The notes beneath the pieces were generated by a model, which was given only the letters and a program-made list of their open reading frames with translations, was not told the DNA's origin and did no database searches. Both the position numbers and the translations under genes were made by a program. A stretch of 8,944 nt of DNA from an uncultured Sphingorhabdus sp. (GTDB lineage Bacteria > Pseudomonadota > Alphaproteobacteria > Sphingomonadales > Sphingomonadaceae): assembly GCA_937873665.1 (NCBI GenBank), contig CALMYW010000442.1:1-8944 (forward strand), given 5' to 3'. Positions 1 to 8,874 of the stretch are shown here, piece after piece. Within the stretch, counting starts at the first letter, position 1, and every line of letters starts with the position of its first letter.

Positions 1-158
1 CGGCGTGCACGCCACTTTCGGTTGCCCGCACGGCGTTCCCGCGCTGCCTGCTGCCCCGGCGATGGCCATGCGTGCGCCGCGTGCCTGTGCTCCCTCCCTT
101 TCGTCGCGAGGGCGAGCAGAACAACCTCACTTCTTCGAGTGGGCGACGCTGCTCTTTT

Positions 159-202
159 CCCTCTCCCCTCGTGGGAGAGGGTGCCCGAAGGGCGGGAGAG
201 GG
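159..202. repeat. Xanthomonad-type REP-like hairpin repeat
   Basis: The arm CCCTCTCCC (159-167) pairs perfectly with GGGAGAGGG (173-181) across the 5-base loop CTCGT. A second small hairpin, GCCC-GAA-GGGC (183-193), follows, and a second copy of GGGAGAGGG (194-202) closes the element. The left arm can therefore pair with either right arm, giving two alternative folds. Repeats of this form are frequent between genes in Xanthomonas, Stenotrophomonas, Lysobacter and relatives, which is one of the clues to the host group. It lies about 70 bases upstream of the lipoprotein start and could act as an mRNA-stabilising or attenuating structure. There is no T-tract, so an intrinsic terminator is not the obvious reading. 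Confidence 0.8.
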
Positions 203-260
203 GGCGTAGCCGCCCCACGTGGAAAACCACCGTCGCGCCATTGCTATCCTCGCGGCCAGG

Positions 261-265
261 GGAGG
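261..265 (+). promoter_or_regulatory. Ribosome-binding site of the lipoprotein gene
   Basis: GGAGG lies 6 bases before the ATG at 272. It fixes the start of the lipoprotein there rather than at the far-upstream ATG at 5, whose extra 89 codons would run through the hairpin repeat and bury the signal peptide. Confidence 0.75.
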
Positions 266-271
266 ACGGGC

Positions 272-943
272 ATGTACACAAGGACAGTCGTGGCCCTGCT
301 GGCACTGGCCGCAGGCATCGCGGGATGCGACGCACCACCGGCCGCGGACCAGGCCGCCACGCGCCAACCGCAACAGGCCGGGCAACCCATGGACCCGCTG
401 CGGACCGCCGGCCACATGGCGGGCGTCCGCGCCGCGGCCATCAGCGGCGACCAGCAGGGCGTGCAGCGCCACATGGACGCGATGAACGAGGACATGCGCC
501 GTGCGATGAAACTGGCCGATCCCGCCCGCCCGATCGATCGCGAGGCCGCCCGCGCCATCGCCCGTGCCCTGCCCGGCGTGCGCTCCGCGGTCTGGATCGA
601 CCGCGGCAACCTGCTGGTACGCGTCGACGAGGCCGGGCTGCGCACCCAGCAGACCATCGACGAACTCTGCTATCGGCTGGAACCGCTGGGCGACACGCTG
701 GCCGTGGTGGTGCACCTGCAGGATGCGGCGCCCACGTCGCGCGCGGGCATGGACACCCTGAGCCGCAATTGCCAGCTGGCGCCGGGCGACCATGCCATGC
801 TCCAGCGCGACCGCCGCATGGATGTCCTGGATCCCGCGGTGCGCGCCGAGCACGAAGCGACGATGGCGCGGATGCGCAGCCAGCCCCAGCATGTGCAGAC
901 CGCCGGGGATCGGGCGGCGATCGAGGCGATGCCGGAGATGTAG
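272..943 (+). CDS. Predicted lipoprotein of unknown function
   Basis: This 223-residue protein begins with a short basic N-terminus, a hydrophobic stretch (VVALLALAAG) and a lipobox I-A-G-C with Cys19 as the lipidation site. Asp20 follows the Cys; in enterobacteria Asp at +2 favours retention in the inner membrane, though that rule may not hold here. Residues about 20-45 are a Pro/Gln/Ala-rich linker, and 46-85 look helical. Residues about 92-151 (AIARALPGVRSAVWID through LAVVVHLQD) alternate helix and strand as a small alpha/beta domain. Cys133 and Cys167 could form a disulfide. The C-terminus is charged and helical. I do not recognise a family. The start is set by GGAGG at 261-265. The gene is extremely GC-rich, fitting resident chromosome, and it is probably unrelated to the defence genes downstream. 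Confidence 0.8.
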   Translation: MYTRTVVALLALAAGIAGCDAPPAADQAATRQPQQAGQPMDPLRTAGHMAGVRAAAISGDQQGVQRHMDAMNEDMRRAMKLADPARPIDREAARAIARALPGVRSAVWIDRGNLLVRVDEAGLRTQQTIDELCYRLEPLGDTLAVVVHLQDAAPTSRAGMDTLSRNCQLAPGDHAMLQRDRRMDVLDPAVRAEHEATMARMRSQPQHVQTAGDRAAIEAMPEM

Positions 944-999
944 GCTGTCGCTTGTTGCGGCAAAAAACGGCGTAAGTCGCCTCTTGCCCTACTTAGTCG

Positions 1000-1653
1000 T
1001 TGGATTCAGCGGAACTCATGAGCCTAGTCAAATCAAAACAACGCGTCGCCGACCACGGAGAGGTGTTCACTCCGCGGTGGATGGTCGAAGCCATGCTCGA
1101 CCTGGTGAAGGGCGAAACCGAGCGGATCGACAGCCGGTTCCTGGAACCGGCATGCGGGAGCGGAAACTTTCTTGTCCAGATCCTGCGGCGCAAGCTCGCT
1201 GCAGTTGAGTTGAAGTACGGCAAATCCGAGTTCCAGAAGAGCCACTTCGCGCTGCACGGCCTGATGTGCATTTACGGGGTCGAACTGCTGCCGGACAACA
1301 TTACCGAGTGCCGGGAGAACCTGCTCGAAATCTTCGCGGAGTACCTGCGCCTCGAAGAAGCAGACGACCTGTGCCGGGCGGCGCGCTACGTGCTGTCGCA
1401 GAACCTGGTACACGGCGATGCCATGACCATGCTCGACAGCACTAAGCAGCAGCCGATCACGTTCCCGGAGTGGGGCTATCTGGGCAAGGGCAAGTTCAAG
1501 CGTAGGGACTTCCGTTTTGATGTTCTGATGGGGTCTGCTGCAGCCAGCGCAAGTGTGTCATTGGCCTTGTTCGCAAAGCACGAAATATTTACGCCGACCA
1601 AGGAGTACCCGGCGTTAAATATTGCCGATCTTGCGAGGGAAATCGCCGAATGA
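1000..1653 (+). CDS. Class I SAM methyltransferase-fold protein lacking N/DPPY (methyltransferase partner 1)
   Basis: This 217-residue protein has the N-terminal hallmark of N6-adenine DNA methyltransferases (DHGEVFTPRWMVEAML, 18-33), a textbook SAM-binding motif I (EPACGSGNF, 49-57), a motif II acid in YGVELL (Glu95) and a motif III-like LVHGD (Asp140). Where motif IV (N/DPPY) should follow FDVLMG (173-178) the chain reads SAAASASVS instead, then ends with HEIFTPTKEYP. It therefore probably binds SAM but should not methylate adenine alone. The tail is orderly and the gene overlaps the next by ATGA, so a designed short partner is more likely than a recent frameshift. The start is either TTG at 1000, just after an in-frame TAG at 994-996, or ATG at 1018; neither has a good ribosome-binding site. 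I keep the TTG because SAELMSLVKSK reads as a natural N-terminus. The gene heads the restriction-modification-like operon. Confidence 0.82.
   Translation: MDSAELMSLVKSKQRVADHGEVFTPRWMVEAMLDLVKGETERIDSRFLEPACGSGNFLVQILRRKLAAVELKYGKSEFQKSHFALHGLMCIYGVELLPDNITECRENLLEIFAEYLRLEEADDLCRAARYVLSQNLVHGDAMTMLDSTKQQPITFPEWGYLGKGKFKRRDFRFDVLMGSAAASASVSLALFAKHEIFTPTKEYPALNIADLAREIAE
1635..1640 (+). promoter_or_regulatory. Ribosome-binding site of the second methyltransferase gene
   Basis: GAGGGA lies 9 bases before the ATG at 1650, inside the end of the preceding gene. With the ATGA stop/start overlap it supports translational coupling of the two methyltransferase genes. Confidence 0.6.
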
Positions 1654-3225
1654 GCGAACAAGTCGGATTTACCTTGCGCGGGCGCAACCCCGACGTGCTG
1701 ACCTGCATTGCGAACCTGTCGAATGACGAGGTGTTCACGCCGCCAGAGCTGGCGAACCGAATGCTAGACACTCTGGCCAAGGCGTGGGCTTCCAAAAACG
1801 GCGGGGCGAACCTCTGGGCCGACAAAAGCGTCAAGTTTCTCGATCCATGCGCGAAATCGGGTGTGTTCTTGCGGGAAATCACCAGCCGCCTTATCAAGGG
1901 GCTAGAGCGTGAGATCCCCGATCTGAATGAGCGTGTCGATCACGTTCTTACCAAGCAGGTGTTCGGCATTGGGATCACGCGCCTGACAAGCCTGCTGGCT
2001 CGGAGGAGTCTTTACTGCTCCAAGCATGCGAAAGGCGAGCACTCCATTGCGAAATCATTTGCCAGTGATGATGGAAACGTCTGGTTTGAGCGGACCGAGC
2101 ATAGTTGGATGGATGGTCGGTGCAAATACTGCGGGGTTAATGAAGGCGTCTATGGTCGCGGCGAGGACCTCGAAACGCATGCCTATGCGTTCATTCACAC
2201 GGACAACATAGCTGATCGCGTTTCTGAGATTTTTGGAGGCAACATGCAGTTTGATGTAGTAGTCGGTAATCCACCCTATCAGTTGGGCTCTGACGGCGGG
2301 ACCCGAGACCTTCCCCTTTACCAACACTTTGTCGAACCGGCCAAGAAGTTGCAGCCGCGCTTTTTGACGATGGGGATCCCGGCTCGCTGGTTGGCCTCCG
2401 GGCTTGGTCTGAGCGAGTTCCGCCAAACGATGTTGGCTGATCGTCGTATCCGCGAGTTGGTGGATTTTCCAGCTGATAAGGACGTGTTCCCAGGCGTAGA
2501 GGTGAAGGCGGGCGTCTGCTACTTTTTGTGGGACGCTACTCATGATGGTGAATGCGATGTCACCACGATCCGTGGTGGCGAGGCAGTTGGCCCCGTCAAG
2601 AGAAAGCTAGGCGAGTTCGATGTATTTGTTCGCGACTCCCGGGCCATGTCCATCCTTCACAAGGTCCTCAAGAAGGACGGGAAATCCATCAACACGATCC
2701 TGGCACGCGATAAGGAGTTTGGATGGACTTCCAACTTCGATGGGTTCCACGGTAAAGAGCGTGCGGGCGACGTGCCCCTGTATTACATCAGGAAGATGAA
2801 GCGCGATATTGGCTTCATTGCCCGTAAAGAGGTGGGAAAGAGCGAGCACCTGATCGACACTTGGAAAGTTCTGGTTCCCAAGGCGTTCAATGGCGGGGAT
2901 GCTGTGCCACACCAAATCCTGGGCAAACCACTGATTGCGCCGTCGCCGTCCGTCTGCACGCAATCGTTTCTCTTTTTCTACGTTAGTTCGCAGAGGGCAG
3001 CCAAGAGTCTGCAGTCCTACTACGCGACTCGATTTTTCCGCTTTCTCGTCTCCTTGCGGAAAATCACGCAGGACGCAACGCACTCTGCCTATACGTGGGT
3101 TCCCCTCCAAGCCTGGAACCGCACCTGGAAGGATGAGGCGCTCTACGAGATGTATGGCATCACGAAGAAGGAACAGTCCTTTATCGAGTCGCAAGTGCGA
3201 GCGATGACATTGGAAGAAGCGGGCG

Positions 3226-3233
<8 letters not shown>
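1650..3233 (+). CDS. Eco57I/TaqI-like N6-adenine DNA methyltransferase
   Basis: This 527-residue protein carries the methyltransferase motifs in order: EVFTPPELANRML (27-39), motif I LDPCAKSGVF (64-73), and catalytic motif IV FDVVVGNPPYQ (201-211). NPPY is the signature of the Eco57I/TaqI class that methylates adenine N6. Motif I has A-K-S-G where G-S-G is usual, so SAM binding may be altered or shared with the upstream partner. Between motifs I and IV sits a zinc-ribbon-like insertion with Cys123, His126, Cys158 and Cys161 (CKYC). The part after about residue 320, containing WKVLVPKAF and FFRFLVSLRK, probably includes the target-recognition domain, as in TaqI-like enzymes; no separate specificity subunit is present. 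The gene overlaps the upstream gene by ATGA and the downstream gene by 8 bases. Base composition is lower in GC than the flanks (line 2221-2280 counts 25/60 G+C), suggesting transfer. Confidence 0.9.
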
Positions 3234-5772
<2,539 letters not shown>

Positions 5773-5821
5773 TTAAGAAGGCTTCCTCCACTAGTTCTTC
5801 GAACGCACGGGGTTTGCAGAT

Positions 5822-6172
5822 ATGGAAGTTCACCTCCAAGCCACAGAGCTGTTGAATGCCCTGAAGAGGTTCAAGCCAAGCGGGAAGACCAAGCCATTCC
5901 GGGAGCCAACGGTCCATGTCGTGGCACAGGAACATGTCCTGACCTTGAGCGGATCTTTCGACAATCACCTATCGATAGCCGTTGAGATGCTCCGTGCTGG
6001 TTGCGTCGATTTGCCTTTGGACATGTCCCTTCGCTTGCTTTCAACCTACAAATTAAAGGAGCCGGTCCGTATCCGAGCCGTGGGCAACGACGTTTGGTTC
6101 GACGCCATGCGGATACGCCTAACAGAGAAGGATTCTGGCGCCGCTAATTTGCCTGGTAGGCGCAAGAGGTAG
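5822..6172 (+). CDS. Hypothetical protein resembling a single sliding-clamp domain
   Basis: This 116-residue protein has no clear motif, but its layout resembles one domain of the DnaN sliding clamp: a first helix (ATELLNALKRF, 7-17), paired strands (VHVVAQEHVLTLSGSFDNH, 31-49), a turn and short helix after a strand (CVDLPLDMSLRLLSTY, 61-76), then paired strands (PVRIRAVGNDVWFDAMRIRL, 81-100). The tail is basic (GRRKR). A bacterial clamp subunit has three such domains and about 370 residues, so this would be a one-domain relative needing to oligomerise or to act otherwise. An in-frame TAG at 5792-5794 and no other start codon fix the ATG at 5822. It lies 49 bases after the helicase gene and 62 before the Mrr-like gene, on the same strand, so it probably belongs to the cassette. 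The fold call is inference from pattern only. Confidence 0.7.
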   Translation: MEVHLQATELLNALKRFKPSGKTKPFREPTVHVVAQEHVLTLSGSFDNHLSIAVEMLRAGCVDLPLDMSLRLLSTYKLKEPVRIRAVGNDVWFDAMRIRLTEKDSGAANLPGRRKR

Positions 6173-6220
6173 TAGCTGGATTACAACAGCGACCAGATTG
6201 ATTTCAGCGAGTCAGGATCA

Positions 6221-6227
6221 GAGGGAG
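6221..6227 (+). promoter_or_regulatory. Ribosome-binding site of the Mrr-like gene
   Basis: GAGGGAG lies 7 bases before the ATG at 6235. It is one of the best ribosome-binding sites in the window and decides the start of the Mrr-like endonuclease. Confidence 0.7.
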
Positions 6228-6234
6228 ATAGTGC

Positions 6235-7239
6235 ATGGCCGAGACCACCATTTGGGGCATCCATGCCGGTCGTACCGGGGATGCCGATTCCCTCTTCCTC
6301 AACAAGCAATGCGTGGCAATCGGTTGGGCGAAGATGGGCGACTTGTCCGTGCTTCCCGCGACCCGCGAGGCGTTCAAGTTGCGCTACAGCCAGGCATACC
6401 CGGAGGCCAAGGCGGGTGGCCTCGCCACGGTATCGGGCATCCCGTTCCGCTTTTTGCATGAAATGAAGGTGGGCGATCTCGTCGCCTATCCATCCAAGCA
6501 GGACAAGCAAGTACATATTGGCCGCATCCTCGGTCCTTACGAGTACGAGGCGAACGGCGAGCCCAGTTACCCGAACCGGCGGCGCGTGCAATGGCTCAAG
6601 CATGTGCCCCGCCTCAAGTTCACTCAGGGTGCGCTGTACGAAATCGGCTCCGCGCTCAGCATGTTCCAGATCAAGACCTATGCGGACGAGTTCCGCGCGG
6701 CTGCGGAGGGCTCGACGGTCGCTGTCACGGAAGCAGTCGACGATGCCACCGTGGCCGCCGTCGCCGAGGACATCGAGGAAACCACCGGCGACTTCATCCT
6801 CAAGCGACTGTCACGTGACCTCAAGGGCTTGGCCCTCGAATCGTTTGTCGTTCATCTACTGGAATGCATGGGTTACCACGCCCGGCTCACACCGCCGAAC
6901 GAGCCCAGCGTGGATGTCATCGCGCACAAGGATCACCTTGGCATTGAGCCCCCCATCATCAAGGTGCAAGTCAAGAGCGGCGATAGCACGGTGACGGACA
7001 AGGATGTGTCAGCGCTCTACGGCAAGCTTTCGACAGGCGAGTACGGCCTGTTCATCACCCTGAGTGGCTACAGTCCGGCATCTCGCGCGTTCGAGCAGAG
7101 CAAGGCCAATCTCCGACTGATCGATGGCGACGAGCTGGTTGGGTTAATCCTTTCCCATTACGAGGCATTCGATGCGAAGCACAAGGGCATCTTGCCCTTG
7201 CGGCGTGTCTATGTGCCCCAGGCGATTGACGGGCCGTAA
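6235..7239 (+). CDS. Mrr-like restriction endonuclease with PUA/EVE-like N-terminal domain
   Basis: This 334-residue protein has two domains. Residues about 5-120 (WGIHAG, FLNKQCVAIGW, FRFLHEMKVGDLVAYPS, HIGRILGPYEYE, RRVQWL) match the PUA/EVE-like module often found ahead of Mrr-type nucleases, which may read modified bases. A linker with an acidic helix (about 160-185) leads to the Mrr catalytic domain: Glu202 (LESFVVHLLECMGY), Asp227 (VDVIA) and Gln245-Val-Lys247 (VQVKSG), the E...D...QxK set of the Mrr/PD-(D/E)XK group, all intact. The end (GLFITLSGYS, LRLIDGDELVGL) is the usual Mrr C-terminal pattern. Such enzymes mostly act as type IV, modification-dependent nucleases, so the likely target is foreign modified DNA. 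It must tolerate the methylation laid down by the upstream methyltransferases. The start is supported by GAGGGAG at 6221-6227. Confidence 0.88.
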   Translation: MAETTIWGIHAGRTGDADSLFLNKQCVAIGWAKMGDLSVLPATREAFKLRYSQAYPEAKAGGLATVSGIPFRFLHEMKVGDLVAYPSKQDKQVHIGRILGPYEYEANGEPSYPNRRRVQWLKHVPRLKFTQGALYEIGSALSMFQIKTYADEFRAAAEGSTVAVTEAVDDATVAAVAEDIEETTGDFILKRLSRDLKGLALESFVVHLLECMGYHARLTPPNEPSVDVIAHKDHLGIEPPIIKVQVKSGDSTVTDKDVSALYGKLSTGEYGLFITLSGYSPASRAFEQSKANLRLIDGDELVGLILSHYEAFDAKHKGILPLRRVYVPQAIDGP

Positions 7240-7274
7240 CGCAGCACAGCTAGGCAACGCACGGATAATGTCCA

Positions 7275-7571
7275 ATGATGCAACGACATGACATCGACGC
7301 GATCATCGAGCAACTGGCTCGCCACCAGCAACGCGTGACCTACAGTGCGTTGGCAGGCGTGGTGGGTGGTTTGGCGCGTTCGGTGATGGGCAAGTATCCC
7401 CGCACCCCGCGCAATTCGTGGGTCGTGAGCGCGGCGACGGGCCTGCCGACCGGCTACGCATCTCACGAATTGGCTCCGGATCTGGAATCGAACCCGCATG
7501 TGATCGAGAACGCTGACGACTTGCAGCGGTGGTTGCATGGTTTGAGCGGGTGCGACGCATCCCACACCTGA
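7275..7571 (+). CDS. Small hypothetical protein with alkyltransferase-like (ATL/Ogt) motif order
   Basis: This 98-residue protein has no firm family. Its motif order nevertheless follows the DNA-binding half of O6-alkylguanine transferases: VTYSALAGVVGGLARSVM (21-38) against the T-Y-G-x-L-A...A-x-R-x-V helix-turn-helix, PRNSWVV (45-51) where the active site P-C-H-R-V or, in ATLs, P-W-H-R-V would sit, then GLPTGY (56-61) against the G-x-x-x-G-Y loop. There is no active-site Cys, but Trp49 lies near the ATL tryptophan position. If this holds, it is a DNA-damage binder without transferase activity, or a winged-helix protein derived from one. Tandem ATGs at 7275 and 7278 leave the exact start open, with only a weak GGAT upstream. 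The stop lies 18 bases before the NERD gene, so the two are probably co-transcribed. Confidence 0.68.
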   Translation: MMQRHDIDAIIEQLARHQQRVTYSALAGVVGGLARSVMGKYPRTPRNSWVVSAATGLPTGYASHELAPDLESNPHVIENADDLQRWLHGLSGCDASHT

Positions 7572-7589
7572 CCCAGCGAGAACACGGAC

Positions 7590-8483
7590 GTGCTCAAGAC
7601 CCTGCTACCCAGCATCATCCTGCTGCTCCTGATATTCACGCCCATCGGCATCGCGGTCGCCACGGTGCTGCTGATGAAGCGCTGGGAGCGGCGCAGCGAT
7701 CGGCGCTCGCCGATCAGCGAGAAGCTGCTGCACCAGGCGGGCGCGCAGGCCCGCAAGCGCGTGGACGCGCTGGGCGAGGACATGATGGAGCGCATGTTCC
7801 AGCTGATGCTCATCGGCCCCATGGCGATGCTCGTGATCCTGTTGCCGCGGGTGCAATGGGATCGGCTCAGGTTCCATTGGCTCAACTGGTTCGTGGTGGC
7901 GGCGTCCATCGCGTGGATCGCCTGGCTGGTCCGGGCGCTGTTGCGGCTTCGCAAGGAACGCCGCCAATGGCAGGAAGGCATGCGTGCGGAAATCGCGGCC
8001 GCGCAGCAGCTGGATCGCCTGCAGGCGCAGGATTGCCTGGTCCTGCACGACATCCCGGCCGGCGATTTCAATATCGACCATGTGGTGATCGGTCCGCATG
8101 CGGTGTTCGCGGTGGAGACAAAGTCGCGCCGCAAGCCCGGCCAGGGCAAGGCCTCCGCGAACGTCAGCTACGACGGTCGTTGCCTGCAGTTCCCCGGCTG
8201 GACCGAGACGCAACCACTGCAGCAGGCCAGCGCGATTGCCGCTTGGTTGGCGAATTACCTGCGTGGCGAGACCGGCGAACCGGTCGTGGTGCATCCGGTG
8301 GTGTGCCTGCCGGGCTGGTACGTCACGCTGGTGAAGGGAAGCGCGGGCGCGGCGGTACGCGTGATCAACCCGAAGATGACCAGCCTCTTCGTGGATGCCG
8401 GTGAGCGGCCACACATCGCGACCGCACATCGGAACCGCATTGTCACGGCATTGCACAAGCGCTATCCGGATGTCGAGTCGTAG
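7590..8483 (+). CDS. Membrane-anchored NERD-domain (nuclease-related) protein
   Basis: This 297-residue protein has an N-terminal membrane helix (about 4-28), a basic cytoplasmic stretch with amphipathic helices, two further hydrophobic segments (about 71-87 and 100-119), and then a NERD domain (about 128-240). In the NERD domain, Glu134 (MRAEIAAAQQL), Asp163 (FNIDHVVIG) and Glu176-Thr-Lys178 (FAVETKS) give the restriction-endonuclease-fold site, and the QPLQQA segment (208-213) matches the family pattern. NERD proteins are predicted nucleases of mostly unknown role. The active residues look intact here, facing the cytoplasm from a membrane anchor. The start is GTG at 7590; no ATG is well placed, since the next Met is residue 29, beyond the first membrane helix. 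It follows the small ATL-like gene closely. High GC suggests a resident chromosomal gene. Confidence 0.86.
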   Translation: MLKTLLPSIILLLLIFTPIGIAVATVLLMKRWERRSDRRSPISEKLLHQAGAQARKRVDALGEDMMERMFQLMLIGPMAMLVILLPRVQWDRLRFHWLNWFVVAASIAWIAWLVRALLRLRKERRQWQEGMRAEIAAAQQLDRLQAQDCLVLHDIPAGDFNIDHVVIGPHAVFAVETKSRRKPGQGKASANVSYDGRCLQFPGWTETQPLQQASAIAAWLANYLRGETGEPVVVHPVVCLPGWYVTLVKGSAGAAVRVINPKMTSLFVDAGERPHIATAHRNRIVTALHKRYPDVES

Positions 8484-8523
8484 GACGATTTTCCGTTTCC
8501 CCGCAGCACACCGCAGGCACCCC

Positions 8524-8874
8524 ATGCAGCTCGAGAAAGTCTTCGCCCTCCAGTGGGCCAAGCTCTACCCGGTCTACCTGAAGAAGGTCGTCGCCAAGGG
8601 CCGCAGCCAGGACGAGCTGGATGCCGTCATCCAGTGGCTGACCGGCTACACCGCCGCGGACCTGCGCGCGCTGGAGCAGGGCGATGTGGACCTGCGGGCA
8701 TTCTTCGCGCAAGCGCCGGCGTTCAACCCCAACGCGCACCTGGTCACCGGCACGGTCTGCGGGGTGCGGGTGGAGGACGTGGCCGACCCGCTGATGCGCC
8801 AGATCCGCCAGCTGGACAAGCTGGTGGACGAATTGGGGAAGGGCCGGGCGCTGGGGAAGATCCTGCGCGCATGA
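8524..8874 (+). CDS. DUF2200 family protein
   Basis: This 116-residue protein matches the DUF2200 family along its length: a start of the type K-x-F-x-x-x-W-A-K-x-Y-P-x-Y, then KGRSQDELDAVIQWLTGY (24-41), a conserved FNPNAHLVTGTVCGVRVE stretch (74-91), and DPLMRQIRQLDKLVDELGKG (94-113). Its function is unknown. It is short, soluble and cytoplasmic, with no signal peptide or membrane segment. I start it at the ATG at 8524 because homologues begin with this sequence; a longer frame from 8395 would overlap the NERD gene by almost 90 bases and add unrelated residues. The stop overlaps the next ATG (ATGA), so it is co-translated with the cold-shock-domain gene. This pair is probably core genome rather than part of the defence cassette. 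Confidence 0.9.
   Translation: MQLEKVFALQWAKLYPVYLKKVVAKGRSQDELDAVIQWLTGYTAADLRALEQGDVDLRAFFAQAPAFNPNAHLVTGTVCGVRVEDVADPLMRQIRQLDKLVDELGKGRALGKILRA

Larger units (their letters stand above)
1..271. other. Intergenic region without a convincing gene
   Basis: Open frames cross this stretch, but they have no family-like motifs, are rich in Arg/Pro/Ala, and run through a xanthomonad-type hairpin repeat, as expected from high-GC noncoding DNA. The only clear structures are that repeat (159-202), a perfect 12-base palindrome GGCGTGCACGCC at 2-13 that may be chance at this GC, and the ribosome-binding site of the lipoprotein gene. I could not place a sigma-70 promoter with confidence. Confidence 0.6.

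Noticed and set aside
2..13. Perfect 12-base palindrome GGCGTGCACGCC as an operator
   Set aside because: Short GC palindromes are common at this base composition, and no neighbouring regulator or promoter is visible within the window.
22..975. Overlapping + strand frame of 317 codons across the lipoprotein gene
   Set aside because: It is Arg/Pro/Gly-rich, crosses the hairpin repeat, and competes with a frame that has a signal peptide, lipobox and ribosome-binding site.
5773..5821. Terminator after the helicase gene
   Set aside because: Only a 5-base AAGAA/TTCTT pairing is visible, with no GC stem and no T-tract.
7605..8561. Long open frame on the minus strand (318 codons)
   Set aside because: It lies antisense to the NERD gene, is rich in Arg/His/Gln as expected from the reverse of a high-GC gene, and has no family-like motifs.
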